Shown: positions 1 to 14,396 of the stretch, piece by piece
How the letters are laid out: each line of letters begins with the position of its first letter
Numbering within the stretch: position 1 is the stretch's first letter
DNA from: Phoronis australis
Taxonomy: Eukaryota; Phoronida; Phoronidae
Direction: 5' to 3'
DNA length: 64,000 nt
Assembly: GCA_002633005.1 (NCBI GenBank)
Contig: NMRA01000170.1
Location: forward strand, 292,344-356,343
Notes under the pieces: model-generated
The model's database searches: none
Told to the model about the DNA's origin: nothing
The model's input: the letters and a program-made list of their open reading frames with translations, nothing else
Position numbers and translations under genes: made by a program

Positions 1-559
1 GAAATGTGGGTACGGAAATAACCGATGACAACCGGTAATCATACGCTCAGAGAGAAGGGTCAAATACTGTTAAAAAATCGCTTTTGGCAAGAAAGGCGAA
101 AAGAATGTAAAGAAAGGGTGTCAAAAATAAGAATTTATGTAGTAAGTATTTTCGGATACTGGAACCACATGGGCAGTTTGCAAGAAGGACTTTAATACCA
201 TTCCACACAATGTTAGAAAATGACCACCATCCCCAAAGAGACCATCCTGGGCTCTAGCAAAGAAGATAGTGTCAGCTGTGGCTGGGTTGGCCACCCACTG
301 GGATACTGGATGCTAATACATAATTGCAGGTTGGACATCTTTCAGTTGGTTGATTACCATGGCAAGGGAAATTGCGAGACTTAAAAATTTATCAAGGTTT
401 CTGTTATACACTCTGTGTTTAGGTCGTGATCTGGGATGGCAGGCATTTTTATGCCACATTTCAAATAAATTTGTAGTCAATGGCAAAGGTCAAATTAACC
501 TTTATGGAAAGCACTATAGACATATTGGTTCCAAAATACATACCTCACTACTGAACAAC

Positions 560-587
560 TTGTGTGTGTGTGTGTGTGTGTGTGTTT
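560..587 (+). repeat. (GT)n microsatellite
   Basis: Uninterrupted TG dinucleotides, about 13 units, directly readable. Confidence 0.95.
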
Positions 588-3500
588 TTCCTGAACTGTG
601 AAAGGGATGTGTTGTATAGGTGCAACCCATATTCATTATTGTTGTAAAAACAAGTCCTTCTGTCCAGCTGCCTGTAAAGACGCATTTCAAGTGTTGCTAA
701 TACAAATTGAAGTGAATATTATCTACCCAATATATGAATGTTGTCTCCAAGGCTTATAGAAAAGAATTTCCATTACATATTAAAATGATACACACTTTTA
801 AGTATTATTCATTGAAAATGTCAATATTGCTTGTGCTCACTGCCTTGTGAAAACAAATTGTTCTTATATTTGCTGCTAGGTTCATTCATGATTTATTTCG
901 GGTACAGCTGTTTTTGCACCAATACAAGTCAGGCTTAGCCTAAACACTGCTCACTGGACAACTTGGCAGTCAGGACTGTTGAGCTTCTTGACATGTATTT
1001 TGGGCATCCTTGATGACTGTCAGATGTTCAAGTTCCGGATGACATCAGTTGAATCATGCTCACATGCTAGTTATATTCACATTAGAGCTGTTCCCACGTG
1101 AAATTTGCCTGAAATATTTTTTTTCGGGCAAATTTGGGCAAATTTGACCCTTATTTATTCCGTTAACAAACAGATATAATACGTATTCTCATAAACAGCT
1201 AACCAGGGCCTTTTCAAGGAGCCACAAATCTTGTTGATTTTTTCGCAAAAGATCAGTAACACGAAATAAACGTTACATATCATTTTTACAGATCTACACG
1301 GTTGTTCCCACCAGACAATGATATTGAGAAATTGTGAGCATTTGTAACAATGTAAGAAGCCTTTGAAAATGAAAAAAGAACAATTTTGGCAATTGTTGTT
1401 CTCTGAAATTGGTGAGATTCTACCCTAATTAATTATTCAAAGAACTTAATTAATTTTGAAAGGGCCTGCTGTTATTGTCGTTGTGCTGAGTTGCCTGAGG
1501 TATTAGTAAGGTAGTCAATGATGCTCAGCACTGTTAACAGAACATTGATTTTCTCACTAAGGCGTCATTGATAGACATTTTCTTCCCATGGACCTGGAGA
1601 GGCAAATATTGGGGCACACGTCCTTTTAGAGAGCAGATGGGATTAAATCCGTCTTGTCTGTAGTGAGACAAAAATTCTCCTGTCAGAGTTGTGATTCAGA
1701 GATGCTACCTTTTTGTTTTTGTGACTTCCAGACTGATGGTCCTTGTAGGAAAGCCTATCAGGAAAGGTGACTTTTTTAAAAATCAACCCTCCCATTTGAC
1801 ATGTTTTTGTTTGTAGTTTCTGTGGGGCAGTCCCAGGTGTCCTTAAATGCATTAGTCTTTGCCTTCTTGGCAGTCAAAGTAATACCAGCCGTAGAGAAAA
1901 TTCTACGTTTTTTTGATACCAGTCCCAAGATGGACTTGAATTCACATCCTCATAGATCATAGTGGACCCCTTTGCAATAACAGTGCTTTACTACACTCTG
2001 CCATTTACAGTGTCCTGCTTTGGTAATTTTCATTGTTCAAGAACCAATGGGTTAATAGGGGACAAATCCATCTGCCATATATAGGATATCTGGTATCAGA
2101 TGTGTAATCAGCTTTTAATAATAACAGTAGCCATTCACAACACAATGGCCAATGATTACATAGACTGCTTATTTAGGTGCTGGCATTAAAGTGATACCTG
2201 AATGACCATATACTGTGTCATAGGTGACTGGACTGTTTCTCAAGGGAGGTTAAATGCCGCTCAACATGGCACATATCTGCGATGGTGCTTGTCACTCTTT
2301 GAACTACCAGTACACTAACATAAACTGCCCACCTGTTTGTGACTGTCTTGTTCAAAATATCACTTCTTAAGCTATTGCCTAATTCTTGTTGGTTTTTAGA
2401 TATATTACAGTCGTAAAGAAAATTCCCTTTTAGAAGAAGTGTTGAAATTTTTAAATTAAGTTTATGTTTTAAATGATGTGCCTGCATTTTTTTATTGGTG
2501 TACACACTGCAAACATTATTACCTTTTCATAGTTGGGGTTCATCAGCAGTTAATCCAGTGTGCAGTTTTGGATGTTTTCAATTACCAAAATAATCTTTGT
2601 CCAGTATGAGGACTTTCGCATTTAACCATGTCGCATTAATGGTCACACGAACCAAGAACTCCCCCTGCCACCTAGTGGGTACTTTACAGCATTGCTAACT
2701 GGCAAAGGAGATCGTTGATCTAATGAAAATGGAACACAGTGACCCTGCCTTCTCGCCCACTGTAAAAATTCTGCAGTTCGGAGAAGCAAAGTATTCAACA
2801 CTAGTCTTTATCATTGCTCATGCGAGGTCATTTTCAGACTTTGTTGTAAGCAAAATCAAGCATTGTCTGGAATTTAAGAAATAGGATTCATGCAAAATCA
2901 GGAAAATTCAATTTCAGTTTGGATTTCAGGGTCCAAACTTTGGAGACTGTCCCAAACTGGAGAATTTTCGCCTTACAGTGTAGAAAGAATCTTTAGTATC
3001 AACAGTGTTCTGATCACTTGCTGTTGAATCAGGAAAATCTTCTGACAGCTTGTTGCCTTCCTTTTCAAAAACTTCTCAGATTGCTGTCAGTGGACTGTAA
3101 AAGCTGACCTGCTGGTGAGTCTTTGCACTGGATGTTTTATCTCAGCAACAGGGTTTTCATCTGCGGTTTGAAGATCAAAAACATCAAGTTAGCTGGGCCT
3201 GCGGTACTGTTTGGTGAGTGCAGATTTTAGATAACTATTCCGTTTGCAAGAGCATTTTTGATAACATGCCAAAATGATAATTCTCCAACTGTACAAGTGG
3301 TTGCTGGACAAGAAAAATCTTCACTTGCCTTTGAGTATGGAGACGATGTTATTTTGAAGTCTCATCTGTAATGTCCACATTTAAGGACCATATTGACAAG
3401 TATGTGTATTGAGTTAAATATCTACAAACTCGATTTTAACTCCCTACAATTGTATGTTTTCTGAAAGTCAAAACCTGTAGAATTTAATTTACCATTAATT

Positions 3501-6500
3501 GGATCATGTCTTTTTAACAAAGTGTTTTGGAACTCTACACCAGTGGTCTCGGCCAGACTGGAAAATGTGCGACCATCAAGTAAAATGTGGTCATCTGAAT
3601 ATTAGCTTGTTTTTCTTGTTTCAGGAGGTGGGATGTATTTAGAAGGGAATTTTGCACGTGTATACGGAGTCCCTGATTTTTCGCGATTACGGAAAACAGA
3701 CAGAATTCAAGGGATCTGACTTATGTCACAAAATTAGAGGTTTTGATGGAAAGGGAATTCTCATATTTTGGTAGTTTGGTTTTTAATTACCAAACATTGT
3801 CTATTAAATTCCACAAGTGTGTCTGCAATTTGATATACATTTTATTTGGGCAGACCTGGTGCAGTAGTTGTTCATTCTTTCTGAAGAAGGCATTCTTTTT
3901 CCAGTTTTGAGAAACAATAAACATGGTGTGCAGCAAGCTAATCTTTCCCATTCCTTGGAAAAGTAGCCCTGTCACTTCTCATTGTTGAACACAGTAAAGT
4001 AGCATTCGGATGCTTGATTTGTTAGAAAATTAGCATTCAAACATTGCAATTGGCTACGGTGGACTATCATCTTGCGAAATGCCTTTGTGGCTTGCTGCAA
4101 TCACAAAAATCAATGCATTCCAAACAAATTTATTTTCGAGACGCACTGGAATACAAGGTGTCAAACGAAACAAAATAGATTCAGTATACCGTACTTTTGC
4201 AACGCTTTCACACACCGCACGACATCCAAATCAATGCATGCACACAGATGCCCATTTTAAAATAGTAAAACAAAATTTGCTAATTTATGAAATGAAAGAA
4301 AACGTAATTTCAGCTTTGCTGAAACTATTTCTCTGTTTTTTGAAAATGGAAAATGTGAGTTTCTATGTGTATTGAGTACTTTTCCCTCCTCACAACAATA
4401 AAATGGACCCATTGTTGCCAAATTGCCTTTATATTTCAACTTGATTGTGCGTGTAATTTGATGCTATCTCTGGCTGTTTCTCACCAGTTTTGGAAAATAG
4501 CAATTACCAAAATTAACCTTGTTCATTTTATAAGGTATTCCAGTGGTGAATAGTAAAGCATTAGCAAACGTGTTCTCAATCAGTGGCGTTTTACTCTACA
4601 TACCCTGCACAAAAGCTTATGTCGCTGTCTCATTCCAACAACCTGATAAGTTCATTGTCAGTTACCTGATCTTGTTGTTCCATTAAAAATAGCAATGCAA
4701 GAGATAGTTATCACACCTTCTCAATAACTGGCAGTTTTAGCTCGCACGCACCGTGCAAGTAAAGAATGTCACATCTGTACCTCTTAATTAATTTTTTTTC
4801 TCCATGTGTTTGAGAAAGGCTGTGTTCAATCAATACCAGTATGGCAGCAGTGTGAAATATGTTTAGTGCAATTTAGTCAATCGATTTGATTTCATATTTA
4901 GTCTTGCTTTGAAATTGTCCATGTCTGCAAATGGCCTAACCAATTTAATGAAATTTGTGTTTAACTGTCAATTGCCATAATTCCTACACGCTTACCTAAG
5001 AATGAATTGCACTGAGCAGCATTAAAGACATTTTGTCGAGTTACATAACCCTGTTTTAGAAAACCTAAATTTCTGTTTGTTTTCGTTTTGTACATTATTT
5101 CAAAGCAATAAATGACGCAAATGTTGTGGGATTTGCCTTTCTCTTTCCTGTTTTATTTATTTCTCAGCTCTGTTCATTTACCATCAACTGGCAGCGTGCC
5201 ATTGTTCATTAGAAATCCTTTGTGGTACCTTGTACTCCATCAATAGATCTGTACAACAACCACTTGCGTCATCAACTCTCACAATCACCAGCACTGAACT
5301 TGGTTCTTTTGGTGTGAGTCAGGACAATTACCACACTACCCATGACTTAAACAGCAATAAATAAATGAAATAAATTGCAATATCGTGTACTGGAAATGGT
5401 CATTTTTTAACTCAGGCCCGTATTTGAATTTGAATTCCTTGTGAAAAATACAGTTAAAATGATTTTTCCAGCAGAAACATGATGACCAACAATGTTTGTT
5501 GTCCAACTTCTTCACCATAAAGTATTGAGCTTGTTGGTAATACTTGATGTGGGACAATAGACTGCGTAAATGCTTAAAACAATAGGCTAGTCTGATTTCA
5601 GGATTTAGAATTACTCCTGTGGTGTGGAGTTGAAACTAAGGGATATTTGTAATATAGATTGTTTCTCAACTATTAGAAACAGGAAAAAGAACACCGCCAC
5701 CTCGAAACGAAAGCGCTGCTCTTGGTCATGCTTGTCCTCTGGTGGTCACTACGTTTTCATCAAATTAAATGCCCCGTTTTCATGACTTTTCTGAGCGCTC
5801 GGGTGTCAAGCATTACGAGAGAAATCTGGTCAGTATGTCCCACTCTACACAGTTTACACTGAAATTGCAGTGCTTAATGCAACACTTGCCTATTGGCTTA
5901 CGATGGCATATCTTCAATCCATATAACTATGTCTTCATTGAGTATGGGAAACGCACGGAAATCATATGTACTGTAGCTGACGTGGTACTACTAGAACTAA
6001 CTATAGCTGTAACAGTTTAACGCAGTGGGTTATAATTGAATATGCATAATAGTAAATAGACCAGAAAAAATGTTACAATGTACGCGTCAGGGATTGAACG
6101 CAACACAAAAGTTAATACCGGTAGAACGATATGCACGATACTCACTGTAGATTATGCCGCCAGTGTACATTAAACCAACCATTCGTATCTTAGTGTCTTG
6201 AGCAATTGACTAGTAATGCACTCACGTCCTACACGGCAAGTGATGCGCTTTATAACCATAAATCTACCCGCGGAAGAGCGAAAACTTGCATTCTTGTCAA
6301 TGTTCGTAACTTATGTGTTGATGCGGTTTGCAATACGTGACCTGTATATACAACTGAGAAGGATCAACTCATGCCATCTCGACCCTGAGTTCATGAAATT
6401 TACTCTCTGTAAGACTTTATGTGCTTGTCAAACCTGTCAGAGACGGTGGTTAGCGACAAAGCGATGCGTAGATTTTTAAGATTAAAAATCACTATGCCTT

Positions 6501-9500
6501 GAGGTGTTAAGTTTGGCCAGGGACGCTTAAAATGAAATTTAAGAAAATCTTTGGCTTAAGGCTGTGATAGGAAATTGGAAACAATTAGGGACTTGGCGTT
6601 TAACCCATCTGTGGGTTTACCCAGAGAAATTTACTGTAGGAACCTTCATACGTGATAAACTTGCCCTTGCATCATGTTTTAATGCGTCTTGCTTCGATGG
6701 CCCCATGATCTCCGTGACAGAGCATTCAAACTGATCAGGAATTACAAAATTCATGTACATGCTTTAGAGTCCATAGCCTCTATTTAAAACCTTGAAATCA
6801 ATACCTGAATTATGTTAAACACCCGAAATGTCCTGTTTTGCTTAGAAATGAGGACAGTGGCAGTTGAGCCAAACTGAGGTGACTAAAAATTCTAAACTTG
6901 TTACTGCAGGTGGAGAAAATTGGACCTTAACGCATCAACCTGCTGTGAACTACTGAAGCTGAACAGTTCAGTTTTTGCAATTTAAATCGAGGCCCTCTAG
7001 TTTAAGTTGTCCTAGAAAGGACGTCTGTGACCTCTGTGAAGACCGCCCAAGAATTTCTGATTTGTAATCAAACAATCGCCAATATACGATTAAAAGTCAC
7101 ATCTGCATATTGATTTTAACATTTTGAAGCCCATGGACCAAATACACTGAAATGCACTTGATATGAAAGTCCTTTTGAAGATAGCCCAAAAATGTCTTAT
7201 TTTTGTTCTCAAACTAAGTGGTCTTTGACAAGTCCTGTCTGGAAAGGTTTTATCATTGAATATTGGTTGCTAAAATTACATTACCCCAAGGCAAAATATA
7301 GATCTTCCTAAAAGGTCACAAACACGAGTCCCCAGCTTAATTGATATTTTTGATGGGATGTTTTAGAAATGAAAGCATTTTTGTGTGCTTATTTTGAAGT
7401 AATTGTGGTTCCTCTATTAGAGGGTTTAGTAATCCAAGATATGGTTAATTCTTCTCATAGTTAATACACTCTAATGAGGATTGATTGACAGTTCATTCAG
7501 CTTTTCAATAACATTGATAACTGAGTAATCACTGTTCTCATGGAGGGATCTAACCAGCATAGAGACTTTCAATTAAGTGAGTTTCCTATTTCAGTGTTGC
7601 ATGGTCACATGGGTTTTATGTGCTGCCATCTGGTTGTATAGAGAGGTATTTCTTTGTATTTAGGTAACACAAGAATACTGTTGCCTAAACTAGAGACGCG
7701 TTGTGTTTTGTAGATGTTAGACACCTGCAAGTCATGCTAGGTAGTGTGATCACAAGCTTCAGTAGTCTTGGCAGTATCTCGTGAAGACGTTCATGATCCT
7801 GTTTTCGAGCAGGAAACTTGTTCGGAGTGCAGCCTCGTTATGGAGTTCAGGGCATAATAATTGTAACAAAATTTTACAAAATTTGTTGAAACTGAGTTGT
7901 AATTGAACAGTTTCTGGCATGTTTCTGATTACTTTGAACAGTAAAATTTCTTCAAATTGGAACACAGTATGACGCAACAGTAAAAGTTTATTTAATCAAA
8001 TTTTTCAGTAAGCGTATCAAGAAGACAATTTTACTTGATTTCTTTAATGAAAACATTGTATAGTATGGGCCATCATGAACTAATACATAATAAAATTTTG
8101 AATATTTTTGAATAAATATACGAATATTTTTGGCAATATAGTGAGCGTCTGAAAAATGAAAAATGACATCTTGTTTGAATTTGAAAAAAAGTTTACGGTA
8201 CCCTGTTTCATCACATCGTTTGGGGAAGGTCGTTTGGACATTGTGCTGAAAAGTTTACAATCTGGTCTTCTGTTGGGCAGTTAGTGTCACTGCTGATGAA
8301 GGCATTTAGTCGCCATGGTTTCATGTTCAAACTCTTCCATTTTGTTGCTGTTGATTGCTGTGTGCTTTTTGTTGAGCTGCACCATCAAATACTTCCTTGT
8401 GAAATTGAAAATGGACCACAGGTCTGCAATATGGGGCTTGGTATGTTAAATTGACAATCTAATGTTTTGTGAGTATATTGTTACCAGTGTTACATGTGGT
8501 GCTTGTATTTTGATTTGTATGCTGTATTTTGTAGTGCTCGCCCTAAAACGGGGGGGTGGGGGCATGCGCAGGGTAATAGTTCAAGATTTCAAAAAATAAC
8601 ACGTCCAAAATGCGTTTCTCAGTGACCAATGACAGATGAATGCGTTTTGAAAAATTTTCTGAATAATACCTTTTTTCACAAATTTTCATCTTGCCTGCTT
8701 ATTTTTTATCCTTTTTCTACCAAAAATGATTCCCTTTTCACATGTGCCGAGGTAGGGTTGATTATTATTAAACATTGTTTGAGTTTTCGCGACACTTTCA
8801 TACATTGAATCGTACCCTTTTTCTTGAATCGTATTTGGAGCTTGACAAGACCTTTTCCAGTGAATTCTTGTTTTCAGGGTACATGTACTGGACATGTCTT
8901 CTTTCTGTTGCACTGCACCTCCAAACACTCCGTTGCAGTGGAGTCATCTTCCAAAATTCCTTGGTTCCAAAAGTTCCGAAATTATTACAAACCATATACA
9001 CTGCACACTGGAAAAATTAAACAAATCTTCTTAAGTTATATTTCTTTCAAATTTTCAAAAAGTTTTGTTCACCCATCAAGTTACTATATATGTGTGTTTC
9101 TTAGCCAATGTTTGTGTCGGGTGAGGCAAAACTGGCACATTGGGCAAGCGAACATGCTATTTGAAGTAGTTACAAGTAAAGGTTATGCATTCAGATGATG
9201 CAGGTTTTAAATTGCTTAGTTTTGTGATAATATTTTTGTTTTTCACCTATTGTGCGACCCACCTCCATTAATATTGTGATAGCCAGTTTCAAAATAGGAT
9301 ACACAGATTGTCTTGACTTTCAACACCAGTATAAATCTTTGTCCATTGATTATCCTGCGTACAAAAGCTGAACATGCTGTTTAAATGTCACTCCACTGAT
9401 ATTAGTTTCTCTATAATTATATCAATATAAATCAGTATTCATGCAATATACCATGCTAGCTCAAGCCACATGACTATTTATATGCCTGCTTCATATCAGT

Positions 9501-11803
9501 TCTTAGCATTTAGCTGCAGTCATTTTTTCTTTTGGAGCCAAATTTAGGGCAGAGGAGTGGTCCCGTTCTTGGGTCTTTAAACTTCAACCACTATCCTCTC
9601 CGGGGATCCTTTCTGAGTCTCTGTTCCTGACCATCAAATACTGGTACCAAACCGCATGGTCCTGGACCCAATCTTCATTTCAATTCCCAAGAGCAGAATT
9701 TGTTGTTGGTCCTTGATGAGAAGCAGGTTACTTACATAAAGTTTGGTGGTATGGGTCTGAAGTTTTAGCTTGCATGTGTTGTATTAGCTGACGGATGAGA
9801 ACTAGGCATGAAATGAGTGGCGACAGGGGAGGACTTCTCTGTGCCCCCCTCCCCCTGCTGCTATGTTATCGTATGTACTGCTATCTAGCAGCTCTCACCA
9901 TTATTTTTGTTGAGGACAGCTTACTGTTGAGTCTCAAATTTCAAATAAAATCAGAAAAACAGTTGTTGGAATTGTCCCTTCTTCATATTTCGAATGCTTT
10001 TTGAACGTTGGTCGTGGAATTGCATTGTCTTATCATAGCTATGGTTCAGATACTGAAAATGGTTTTTACTGAAATGGTGCTACTTGTAGGTCACGACAAA
10101 AGACGATAAAATTTCCTCTCTTTGCCATAGGAAGATTTTACCAGTAAGAAACTAGGGGTGTTTCAGTGATCAGTTTGGAAAACATGTCTATGGGTCAATT
10201 GACCTTGACCCTGCAAGTCAATTTAGAGGGCCTATGACTCCTGTTAGATTTTATTCTTCAGTATGATTGTATCCGCTATCCCAGTACATTACACAGATTT
10301 TGAGCAGCAGGTTTCCACTGCTGCTGTGCAGTGCAGTACAGTGCAATGTGTGTTGTTCATATACGAAGACAAAATAATGTCATCGCCAACACAATCACCG
10401 CCTCCACCAAAAATTTGATGTGTCAGTGTGGTAGAGCATACTCCTGAAAAAGCTCTGGTCTCTTGTTCTTCTTATAGCTTATGAAATTGATCAAATGGTG
10501 CTCTCAAAATGTACGAGGTGGCATTGATTAAAAAGCAAGCCCACCTGAGAAATGCGTGCATGTATATACTCAGGTAATTATGCGGGATCTACTATCTCTA
10601 TACCCCCCCCTATTGGAAAATAGTTTCTTATTCGCAATGAATGTGTTTGGGTAATAAAGAAGGACACTTTCTTCATTTGCGCCACCTTGTGAAAAGTGCA
10701 TCTGTTCATACTTTATTTGACTGGATGTCTTGTTTGACAACAAGTTTATTGTGTGCCCACACGTGTATGTGCATATTGCTGCCTTCTGTTTTTTGGTGAA
10801 TCGGCATGTGCATATCTGGCTTCTGGGCATCACGCATCCAGCGTCCACTGTTGTGATACCACAGCCCCTGGTACATGTATTCCTACAGAGATGACAGAAC
10901 TTTTGAAAGTGACTATGACAGTGTATCCCCTTCTGGCAATTTTAGTGTTTTACTTTGTCTCTGACTTCTAAGTTCCTTGATGGACTTTAAGGAAATTTGG
11001 CAAATAGGAGGCCATTAGGGAGCATTAGTACTTTTCCATTTTCGGACATATTTGAGGTATTCTGCACTACTTAGTGGCGGCCATTTTTATTATTTATGAG
11101 TCTGCTGTCTGTCTCTCTATTTGCCAAACTTAACTTGCATGATTACTATGGAAATTGGCACTTTTGTTCCTGTCAAGAAGCTCATGTCTGATTTTTGGAT
11201 GGATCTGACTAACTGTGGTGTCACCTAGTGACAGTTTTTTGAATCAGCTGCATCTCCTTGACCCCAGGCAAGTATTTTTCTGGGAATGTGTCAACAGATG
11301 ATGACCACTTTCAGATGGATCTCTGACCACCCCTGCTAGACGTATGTTGTACATGGTTCATGTGTTTCATGATGCTCAGTGAATATAATTAATGAACACA
11401 CAGTTTTATTTTAGCTGGTGTTATTTCTATGAACAAAACACAGAAGCAAATTACTACTACACTGTATGCCGTAACAGCACCTGGGCTGGAGGCCACCAGA
11501 CTGTACTCAGTCCCTTTATTTTCTTAAGCTTAGATATTCTTAGGCTGAGTAAATTCTCATGTTTTGGGTCTAGCAAATGTACCCAAACAATGTCACTGAA
11601 AATTCGGAGTATTACTCCAGTTCTCGGAGCGTGTCCAGTCACCAATAATTCCTGAGTAAAATAATGGGCACACTTGAGGAAAATGACTCCAGAATTCCTA
11701 GACTGTTTTGTACCTTGCATGAAAATTACTTAAATAAATAGTACAATTTATTTTGAAGCCTTGAACCTCACAATTTGATACCAATTGTATTTAATCAAAT
11801 TGC

Positions 11804-12316
11804 ATTGAGTGCAGGCCTTTATCCAGGATTTCGAAAATAGGGTTCCAAAATGGGTTCCCAATATTCCAGGGCGTCCATGATTCCGACGCGTAACCCCCCA
11901 CCCCTAGCAATCCCCCCAAACACAGATTTTTTTACAAAAAAATGCATAGACCAAGACTTTTACAATGCTAGCAACCAAGTGTGAGTATAGCAACATTGTA
12001 TATACCTTGTATATACATTGTATATTTCTTCCTGCTTTGAAAAAAGAGCCACCACTGTAAGTCTTCACAGGCTTCCTCTAATCATTACAATGTGTGTGTC
12101 CAAACTTGAAAGGTACCTATTGATAGTGGGCTTCCAAATGATACATTGGGCCTCCTTGCCAGGGTCCATATTAGTGCTAGGAGTCCATTTGGACGCTCAT
12201 TTGGACGCCCATTTGGACGCTCATTTGGACGCCCATTTGGACGCCCATTTGGACGCCCATTTGGATGCCCATTTGGACGCCCAGGGCGTTACGCTGCATA
12301 AAGGCCTGATTGAGTG
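11804..12316 (+). mobile_element. hAT-like MITE with 8-bp target duplication
   Basis: The direct repeat ATTGAGTG flanks the element (11804-11811 and 12309-12316). Inside, the ends are inverted copies: CAGGCCTTTATCCAG on the left, and CTGCATAAAGGCCTG on the right. An 8-bp duplication with ends beginning CAG fits the hAT superfamily. The 497-bp body has no transposase frame, so it is non-autonomous, and it carries the 12-bp minisatellite at 12186. Confidence 0.85.
12186..12281 (+). repeat. 12-bp minisatellite, 8 units
   Basis: Eight head-to-tail copies of CATTTGGACGCC, with T for C at the last base in two early units and one GATGCC variant. Because 12 is a multiple of 3 it opens a frame of repeated HLDA; that frame is a by-product, not a protein. 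Confidence 0.95.
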
Positions 12317-13520
12317 CGCGTACATATTTATTTGTAAAGTACATAACACCCTTCTGCTTTTTAGTTTGAATTAAATTTTTAACTAAATGACAATAAAATC
12401 ATCTCCTTTATGGGAAAATTCAAGTTGATTGACTGGAATGTAGAGGATGCTAAGTTTCAAAATGTATCTAAACTTCACTTTTCTTGTTTTATCACACAGA
12501 CTTCCATAGCAATTCGATAATAGTTCTTGAGTTTTAGTTAAGACTTTAATGGACTTGAGAAAAGTTTGGTAGTCACCATTTCTTCAGTGTTACTCAAATA
12601 AGTACATCTTGGAGTCTCTGAGTAATTTAAGGGTCTGAGTAAAAGTTTGATAGTCAGGAGCCCTAAAGTTATTACTGTCCTTTTGCAAATTCTGTAAATT
12701 TTGCTTTTTTCTAAAATTTGGGATTTAAGGTGCTGATGATAAAATCTCACGAATTTCGGACTAAAATACTGATGCCAAAATTGATTGTTTTTCATTTTTC
12801 AAATTCCTGCGGTACGAGAATTTATTTTATGTTACTCGTCTTTTAGGAATTTTTTAAAATAAAGTTTCCACGGATCACCATACCGAGTCCAGTTTCAGTA
12901 TAACTCCAGGAGTTCATTCAATAACGCAAGTTACAAGTGAAATTCCGGGCTCTGATTGCAATGCATAGGGATATCCCACTAAGCTTTGTATGCCGTATCT
13001 CTGAACTAACGTCTTGTAAAGTTAAGCCTTTTACGTGTGGTTAATTTTTTCTTTGACGACGCTTTTGTTACACTAACATTACCTGTCTAAGAATCCACTT
13101 TTTCTGAATTTACCTCCTGTGCTATGGCTGAACTAGGTTATAAATTAAGAATTTACAACTAACCATAACAGTATTCTACTGGGGTTAGCTTACTTCATAA
13201 CTGTGATGGAGACTGATAGTCTATTGGGAAATTACATTGATTTGAGACTTGGTTGTTCAGGGTCTATCGACCATGACTGGGTTGTAATTGATGGCCTTAC
13301 TAGAAATATTGTGTCCTTAACTTGTTTGAGACATGTTCTGGTAATAAGAGCACTAGGTCAGTGTTTGCAAAAATTATTGCAGCTGGCCATTTATTGGCAT
13401 TGATGGATTGAGAAATTATCTATCTTGGCCTCAACATATAAATGGAATGCCGTCTTCATCACAACCTGTAGAAGGTAATCTACTGCCTAAATATTCCACT
13501 ACATACGGTACATATCTACA

Positions 13521-13553
13521 CACGTGTGTGTGTGTGTGTTTGTCTGTGTGTGT
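13521..13553 (+). repeat. (GT)n microsatellite, interrupted
   Basis: A GT run of about 9 units followed by GTTTGTCTGTGTGTGTATG, directly readable. Confidence 0.9.
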
Positions 13554-14247
13554 ATGTTTGTACTGGCATATTTTTCATGCTTGGCACTGTATCCTTCCAT
13601 ATTAGGGCCCAGGGCACTTAAATTGAGAAAATAAAAAATCAGAACGTGGTTGTCAACCATTTCGATATGATCAATTCACGTCATTGCCTCTAGAGGGAGT
13701 TGTAGCACTGTTTGTCATGTTACATGAACCGGTATTGACGGTAATGGTAACTTCAATTTACAACACAATATGGTGAAGCAGCTTATTGAAATTTTTTACA
13801 AAAGTAATCCGAAAGAAAACTTTGCTCAGTTTATACTGTGCGGCTCAGGTTGTCAAAAACACATTGGGGAAATTATGAGCATTTTAACAACGCAGTGAGC
13901 TTTAAATTTGGAAAATGTCAGTTTTGGCAGTTAGTATCACTTAAATTCAAGGAAACTATATGTACAACTTTGATTAAATATATACAATCCATTGTTTTTA
14001 AGCCATTTAATCAAACTTGTTCTCAAGTTTGAGACAGTCTATAAGATGTGCAGTCTGTCCTGGAAAGGATGATGCATTTTAATCAGTTTCACCTGTGTAT
14101 GCTACAAAACAAGTTCACTAAAACAACTAAAATATTGAGTTTTGCAAGTACAATGGAGTTACATTTGGTTAATATATGAGCACTTTCGAACATGCACATC
14201 TATCACTCTGGTCGTTGCTATAACACGGTCCATCTTTGTTTCTGTAG

Positions 14248-14396
14248 TATCGCATCGGTCAACTGTACATGATCGCCAAGCACAGTCTGGAACAGAGCGA
14301 GAAAGGCGAGGGCGTAGAGGTGGTGCGTAACGAGCCATGTGAACACGCAGTTCATGGGAAGGGCCAGTTCACCGAGAAACGCATTTATCTATCCAG
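14248..14396 (+). CDS. PITPNC1: PITPNC1 exon 2 (first one visible)
   Basis: The acceptor is tttctgtag and the donor is gtcagt. It starts in phase 0 and ends with two bases of a split codon. It encodes YRIGQLYMIAKHSLEQSEKG and continues to RIYLS, the N-terminal strand and lipid-cavity part of the PITP fold. It aligns from the residue after the DE of the vertebrate TVDEYKIGQLYMI segment, so one short coding exon is missing upstream. Confidence 0.93.

Larger units (their letters stand above)
1..14247. other. upstream or intronic DNA without recognised exons
   Basis: I looked for the MLLKEYR-type first exon of PITPNC1 and for other conserved protein segments and saw none; all open frames here are short and unlike any family I know. 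The stretch is mostly AT-rich single-copy-looking DNA. It holds a GT microsatellite (560-587), a degraded copy of the CTCF-box repeat (about 10963-11335), a hAT-type MITE (11812-12308), G-rich tracts near 8549-8560 and another GT tract at 13521-13553. Confidence 0.6.

Noticed and set aside
5769-6479. Two medium open frames on the + strand (83 and 87 residues)
   Set aside because: No recognisable motif, no splice sites framing them and no matching neighbour; composition is ordinary.
12018-12374. Open frame with eight HLDA repeats
   Set aside because: It is the translation of the 12-bp minisatellite inside a MITE; no splice context or conserved flank.
1-14247. Search for the first exon of PITPNC1 (MLLKEYR-type)
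   Set aside because: No stretch encoding it with a good donor was found; probably outside the window, so none is reported.
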